DNA of 64,000 nt from AP-15 sp963796155. GTDB lineage: Bacteria > Pseudomonadota > Alphaproteobacteria > ATCC43930 > CGMCC-115725. The stretch spans positions 1-64,000 of the forward strand of contig CAWCKT010000016.1 in the NCBI GenBank assembly GCA_963796155.1, written 5' to 3'. Each line of letters opens with the position of its first letter. Positions within the stretch are counted from its first letter, which is position 1. Under the pieces are notes generated by a model. It did not search any database. It was not told the origin of the DNA and was given only the letters and a program-made list of their open reading frames with translations. Of the stretch, positions 60,274 to 64,000 are shown piece by piece. Made by a program: the position numbers and the translations under genes.

Positions 60274-62974
60274 TCACACCGAAAAGTATTTGGCCTGGGG
60301 GTGGTGGACGACGATGGCCGAGGTCGATTGCTCGGGGTCGAGCTGGTCTTCCTCGGAGAGGGTGATGCCGATCTCCTCGGCGTTGAGCAGCGCCAGCAGC
60401 TGCTTCTGGTCGGCGAGGTTGGGGCAGGCCGGGTAGCCGAAGGAATAGCGGCTGCCGCGATAGCCTTGCGCCAGCATCGCCTCGGGATCGCGCGCCTCCT
60501 CGGCGGCGAAACCGAGCTCGCCGCGGATCCGCTTGTGCAGATATTCGGCGAAGGCCTCGGCCATCTCGACCGAGAGGCCGTGCAGAGTAGAGGTAATCCT
60601 GGTAGCGGTTCTCGGCGAACCATTCGCGGGCGGCCTCCGAGGCGCGCCGGCCCATCGTGACGACCTGCAAGCGCGATCACGTCGCGCGTCCCGTCGGCCG
60701 CGTCGCGGAAGAAATCGGCGATGCAGAGCCCGCCCTCCTTATTCTGGCGCGGGAACGAGAAGCGGGTCAGCTCGCGCTCGCCATCGGTGTCGTAGAGGAT
60801 CACGTCGTTGCCTTCGGCCGCGCACGGCCAATAGCCGTAGGCCGCCTGCGGGACGAGGATCTTCTCGCGGATCGCGATGTCGAGTATGCGCCGCAATACC
60901 GGGCGCAGCTCGTCCTTGGCCCATTCGCGGTACTCGGCCAAGGTGCGGCCGTCCTTCCGGTAGCCCCACTGGAACTGGTAGAGCATGCGCTCGTTGAGGT
61001 AGGGCACGACCGCTTTGGCCGGCACATGGCCGATCGTGCGCGCGCCCCAGAAGGGCGGCTCCGGCACCGGCACGTTACCGGTCAATTCCGCGCGGCGCAG
61101 GCGGATCTCCTCGACATCGACCGGCCGCAATGGCCGTGGGTCGGCGGCGCGGCCGAGCTTGCGCGTCTGGTTGACCGGGCGGCCCTCATTCTTGCGGCGC
61201 ACCTCTTCGAGGTGGGTGTCAAACCGGCCGTTGACGATCTTGTCCATCAGGCCGAGGCCGTCGAAGGCGTCGCGGGCATAGGCGACGCGACCGGCGGCAT
61301 AGGATTTGATGCAATCCTCCTCGACATAGCGGCGGGTCAGCGCGGCACCGCCGAGCATGACCGGCAAGGTCAATCCCTGCCGGCTCATTTCCTCGAGGTT
61401 CTCGCGCATCACGACGGTCGATTTGACGAGCAGCCCCGACATGCCGATGGCGTCGGCCTTGTGCGCCGCGGCGGCGTCGAGGATCGCGCCGATCGGCTGC
61501 TTGATGCCGAGGTTGACGACCCGGTAGCCGTTGTTGGTCAGGATGATGTCGACGAGGTTTTTGCCGATGTCGTGGACGTCGCCGCGCACGGTCGCCAGCA
61601 CCACGGTGCCCTTTTCCTGGCCTTCGACGCGCTCCATGTGCGGCTCGAGGAAACGCACCGCCGTCTTCATGGTCTCGGCCGATTGCAGCACGAAAGGCAG
61701 CTGCATCTTGCCGGCGCCGAACAGGTCGCCGACCGTCTTCATGCCGTTGAGCAGGATGTCGTTGATGATGTCGAGGGGCTTGTAGGTCTCCATTGCGAGG
61801 TCGAGGTCGGCTTCAAGCCCCTGCCGGTCGCCGTCGACGATGCGTTGGGCGAGCCGGTCCTCGAGCTTCTCCGGGCGGCCGCGCTTCTCGCTCTTCTCGG
61901 CCGCGCGGTTCTCGAAGAGCGCGATATAGGCCTGCAGCGGGTCGTAGCCCTCACGCCTTCGGTCGAGGATCAGATCCTCGGCGACCCGCACCTCCTCCTC
62001 CGGGATCTTGTGCAAGGGCATGATCCGCGAGAAATGGACGATGGCACCCGTCAGCCCGCGCTTCAGCGCGTGGTCGAGAAAGACCGAGTTCAATACGTGA
62101 CGGGCCGGCGGGTTCAAGCCAAAGGAGATGTTCGACAGGCCGAGGATGATCTGACATTCGGGCATCGCCCGCGAGATCCGCTCGATCGCCTCCAGGGTGT
62201 TGAGGCCGAGCCGCCGGTCGTCCTCGTTGCCGGTGCAGATCGTAAAGGTCAGCGGATCGAATAAGAGGTCCGAGGGCGGCAGGCCGTGTTTGCCGCAAGC
62301 GAAGTCGTAGAGCCGCCGGGCCACGGCGAGCTTATGGTCGACCTCCTTCGCCATCCCGGTTTCATCGATCGTCAGCGCGATGACCGCCGTGCCAAAGCGG
62401 CGCGCCAGCTTGAGCCGCTTGTCGGCCGCCTCCTCGCCGTCCTCGAAATTGATCGAGTTGATGATCGGCTTGCCGCCATAGAGCTTGAGGGCGGCTTCGA
62501 GCACCGGGTATTCGGTCGAGTCGATGACGAGCGGCGCGTTGACGGCACCACGCATGCGGGTCACCGCTTCGGTCATGTCGGCGACCTCGTCGCGCCCGAC
62601 AAAGGCGGTGCAGAGGTCGAGTGTGTGCGAGCCTTCCTTGACCTGCTCGCGCCCCATCTCGACGCAGCCGTCCCAGTCGCCCTGCTCCTGCAGCCGGCGG
62701 AACTGGCGCGAGCCGTTGGCGTTGCAGCGCTCGCCGATCGACAGATACGCGTTTTCTTGGCGCAGCGGGACCTGGCCGTAGAGCGAGGCGACGGCGGGGG
62801 CCCAGACGGCGTTGCGCCGGCGCGGCACGGGCCTGATACGCTCGCGGCCGATGCGCCGCAGCATCGCGTCGAGGGCGGCGATGTGCGCGGCCTCGGTGCC
62901 GCAGCAGCCGCCGATCATGTTGACCCCGTCTTCGAGCACAAAGCGCTCGAGCCATTGCGCGAGCTCTGCCGGGC
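60274..62974 (-). CDS. metH: Cobalamin-dependent methionine synthase, folate/B12/activation domains (frameshifted)
   Basis: After the frameshift near 62975 the gene continues with the zinc-site cysteines (VNMIGGCCGTEAAHIAALDA), the pterin-binding domain (YLSIGERCNANGSRQFRRLQ), the cap and cobalamin domain (TVRGDVHDIGKNLVDIILTN, with the cobalt-ligating His in DVHDIGK) and the SAM-dependent activation domain (HVPAKAVVPYLNERMLYQFQ onward). Two more one-base insertions, near 60669 (CTGCAAGCG) and 60587 (CAGAGTAGAGG), break the activation domain; the fragment at 54767 shows the uninterrupted version. The true stop follows QAKYFSV. MetH transfers the methyl group from methyltetrahydrofolate to homocysteine via B12. 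Confidence 0.93.
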
Positions 62975-63771
62975 CCGAGCGGGTAATGGGTGTGGCCGGC
63001 GACGAGTTCGGGCAGCCCGGCATTGGGCTGGACCGAGATCAGCCCGGGCCAGTTCTCGCCGAGCCACTTGACGTGCTCGGCCATCTCGCGCGGGCCGGTG
63101 GCGCAGTTGAGCCCGATCATCGGCACGTCGAGTGCCTTGATCACCGTCGCCGCGGCGGCGATGTCGGCGCCGACCAGCAATGTGCCGGTCGTCTCGACCG
63201 TGACCTGGACGAGGATCGGGGTGTCCGTGCGCGCGTCGTCGCGCGCGCGCTTGGCGCCGTTGACCGCGGCCTTGATCTGCAGCGGGTCCTGACAGGTCTC
63301 GATGATGACCGCGTCGACCCCGCCGGCGATCAGCCCGGCGCATTGCGTGGCGAGCGCGTCTTCGAGCGGCTGGTAGGCGATGTGGCCGAGCGAGGGCAGC
63401 CGGGTCCCGGGCCCGACCGCGCCGAGCACAAAGCGGGTGCGGCCGTCCCGGGCGAACTCGGCGACCGCCTCGCGCGCCAGCTCGGCGGCGAGGCGGTTGA
63501 ATTCGAAGGCGCGGTCGGCGAGCCCGAACTCGCCGAGGGTGATCGGCGAGCCGCCAAAGCTGTTGGTCTGGATCGCGTCGCAGCCAGCCTCGAGATAGCT
63601 GCGGTGGATCTCGCGGACGAGGTCGGGGCGGCTCTCGCAGACGATCTCGGTGCAGTTCTCATGACCGAGAAAGCCGCGCTCGACATCGAGATTGAGCGCC
63701 TGCACCCGGGTTCCCATCGCGCCGTCGCACAGCACGACGCGATCGGCGAGGTAATCGAGGAAATGGGCCAT
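62975..63771 (-). CDS. metH: Cobalamin-dependent methionine synthase, homocysteine-binding domain (5' part)
   Basis: The start MAHFLDYLADRVVLCDGAMG opens the homocysteine methyltransferase barrel: VLCDGAMGTRVQALNLDVER, HRSYLEAGCDAIQTNSFGGS, FVLGAVGPGTRLPSLGHIAY, and the first zinc cysteine in MIGLNCATGPREMAEHV. The frame is lost in GGGCCCGG at about 62975, where one extra C turns HYPLGPAELAQWL into an Arg/Ala-rich shadow. With the 3' part the protein is about 1164 aa. It lies 7 bp after metF, in the usual metF-metH operon. Confidence 0.93.
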
Positions 63772-63778
63772 AGGAGAT

Positions 63779-64000
63779 CTAGGCGACAGCGGCGACCGGC
63801 TTTTTCGCGCGCACGCCGAGCATGTGACAGATCGCGACCGTGAGATCGGCCCGGTTCAAGGTGTAAAAGTGGAATTCATGCACCCCGTTCGCGTGCAGGC
63901 GGCGGCACTGCTCGGCGGCGATCGAGGCGGCGACGAGCCGCCGCGTGTCGGGGTCGTCGTCGAGTCCGTCGAAATGGGCCGCCATCCAGGACGGGATCGA
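63779..64000 (-). CDS. metF: 5,10-methylenetetrahydrofolate reductase, C-terminal end
   Basis: The last ~73 codons of a gene that enters from the right edge: IPSWMAAHFDGLDDDPDTRR, LVAASIAAEQCRRLHANGVH, then EFHFYTLNRADLTVAICHML and a short Ala/Val tail. The GLDDDPDTR and HFYTLNR motifs are diagnostic of MetF. It makes the methyltetrahydrofolate used by the following metH gene; the 7-bp spacing indicates one transcript. Confidence 0.95.
   Translation of the reverse strand, partial: SIPSWMAAHFDGLDDDPDTRRLVAASIAAEQCRRLHANGVHEFHFYTLNRADLTVAICHMLGVRAKKPVAAVA

Noticed and set aside
60657..62264. 535-codon open frame on the + strand
   Set aside because: It is antisense to the recognisable metH folate/B12 domains; long antisense frames are expected in GC-rich DNA.

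Overview
The window is GC-rich DNA with alphaproteobacterial gene content: an ImuA-ImuB-DnaE2 mutasome cassette, metF-metH, an arsR-arsM-ACR3 operon, adenylate cyclase/TPR proteins and CoA-linked catabolic enzymes. It also carries palindromic repeats whose translations read PAKAGAQ...LDPRLRGDD and NPPPLAGEG, which are typical of soil Hyphomicrobiales and Rhodospirillales. I cannot name a genus. No rRNA, tRNA or CRISPR array was seen.

Layout. 1-2.9 kb: a frameshifted hypothetical gene running off the left edge, then a small membrane protein overlapping a CHAT caspase-like protease, a probable two-gene conflict cassette. 2.9-6.8 kb: two tandem paralogous ~550-aa proteins of unknown function, with a small divergent partner gene. 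6.8-8.6 kb: a wrecked large-subunit catalase gene containing a 209-bp tract with no cytosine on the + strand. 8.7-12.7 kb: an SDR and a DsbA-fold isomerase in one operon, a ModE-like remnant and a multiply frameshifted peptide-binding protein. 12.8-16.0 kb: arsenic operon (arsR, arsM, a 29-codon arsC stub, ACR3 pump, CDF-like gene) behind a symmetric operator-like dyad. 16.4-23.2 kb: NmrA-like reductase, Lon-like protease overlapping a stress-protein-like gene, and an amidohydrolase with a decayed tandem copy of its middle part. 23.3-29.1 kb: imuA-imuB-dnaE2 carrying six in-frame palindromic repeats. 29.1-42.9 kb: CoA transferase, siderophore-type binding protein, SDR, a 433-bp MITE touching mutL, acyl-CoA dehydrogenase, CPA1 antiporter with cNMP domain, Flp pilin, GGDEF protein and benzoate-CoA ligase. 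43.1-46.2 kb: a large cyclase/ATPase/TPR regulator. 46.3-53.4 kb: a minus-strand cluster (acetoacetate-decarboxylase-like, saccharopine-dehydrogenase-like, polyprenyl synthase, unknown protein, phytoene-desaturase-like flavoenzyme) next to an outer-membrane channel gene, possibly an undescribed isoprenoid pathway. 53.4-55.4 kb: a patch of gene scraps (two metH 3' pieces, a flavin monooxygenase tail, a P-type ATPase tail) around an intact GST gene. 56-59 kb: ABC binding protein and adenylate cyclase. 59.2-60.3 kb: small genes, terminators and a TTTCCCTGC repeat array. 60.3-64 kb: metH and the end of metF.

Many genes are broken by single-base indels (antiporter, metH three times, the flavoenzyme, the peptide-binding protein, catalase). 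Either the assembly has uncorrected indels or this is a decaying region; mutL, lon and dnaE2 are intact. All functional calls are by motif recognition from the sequence; no database search was run.
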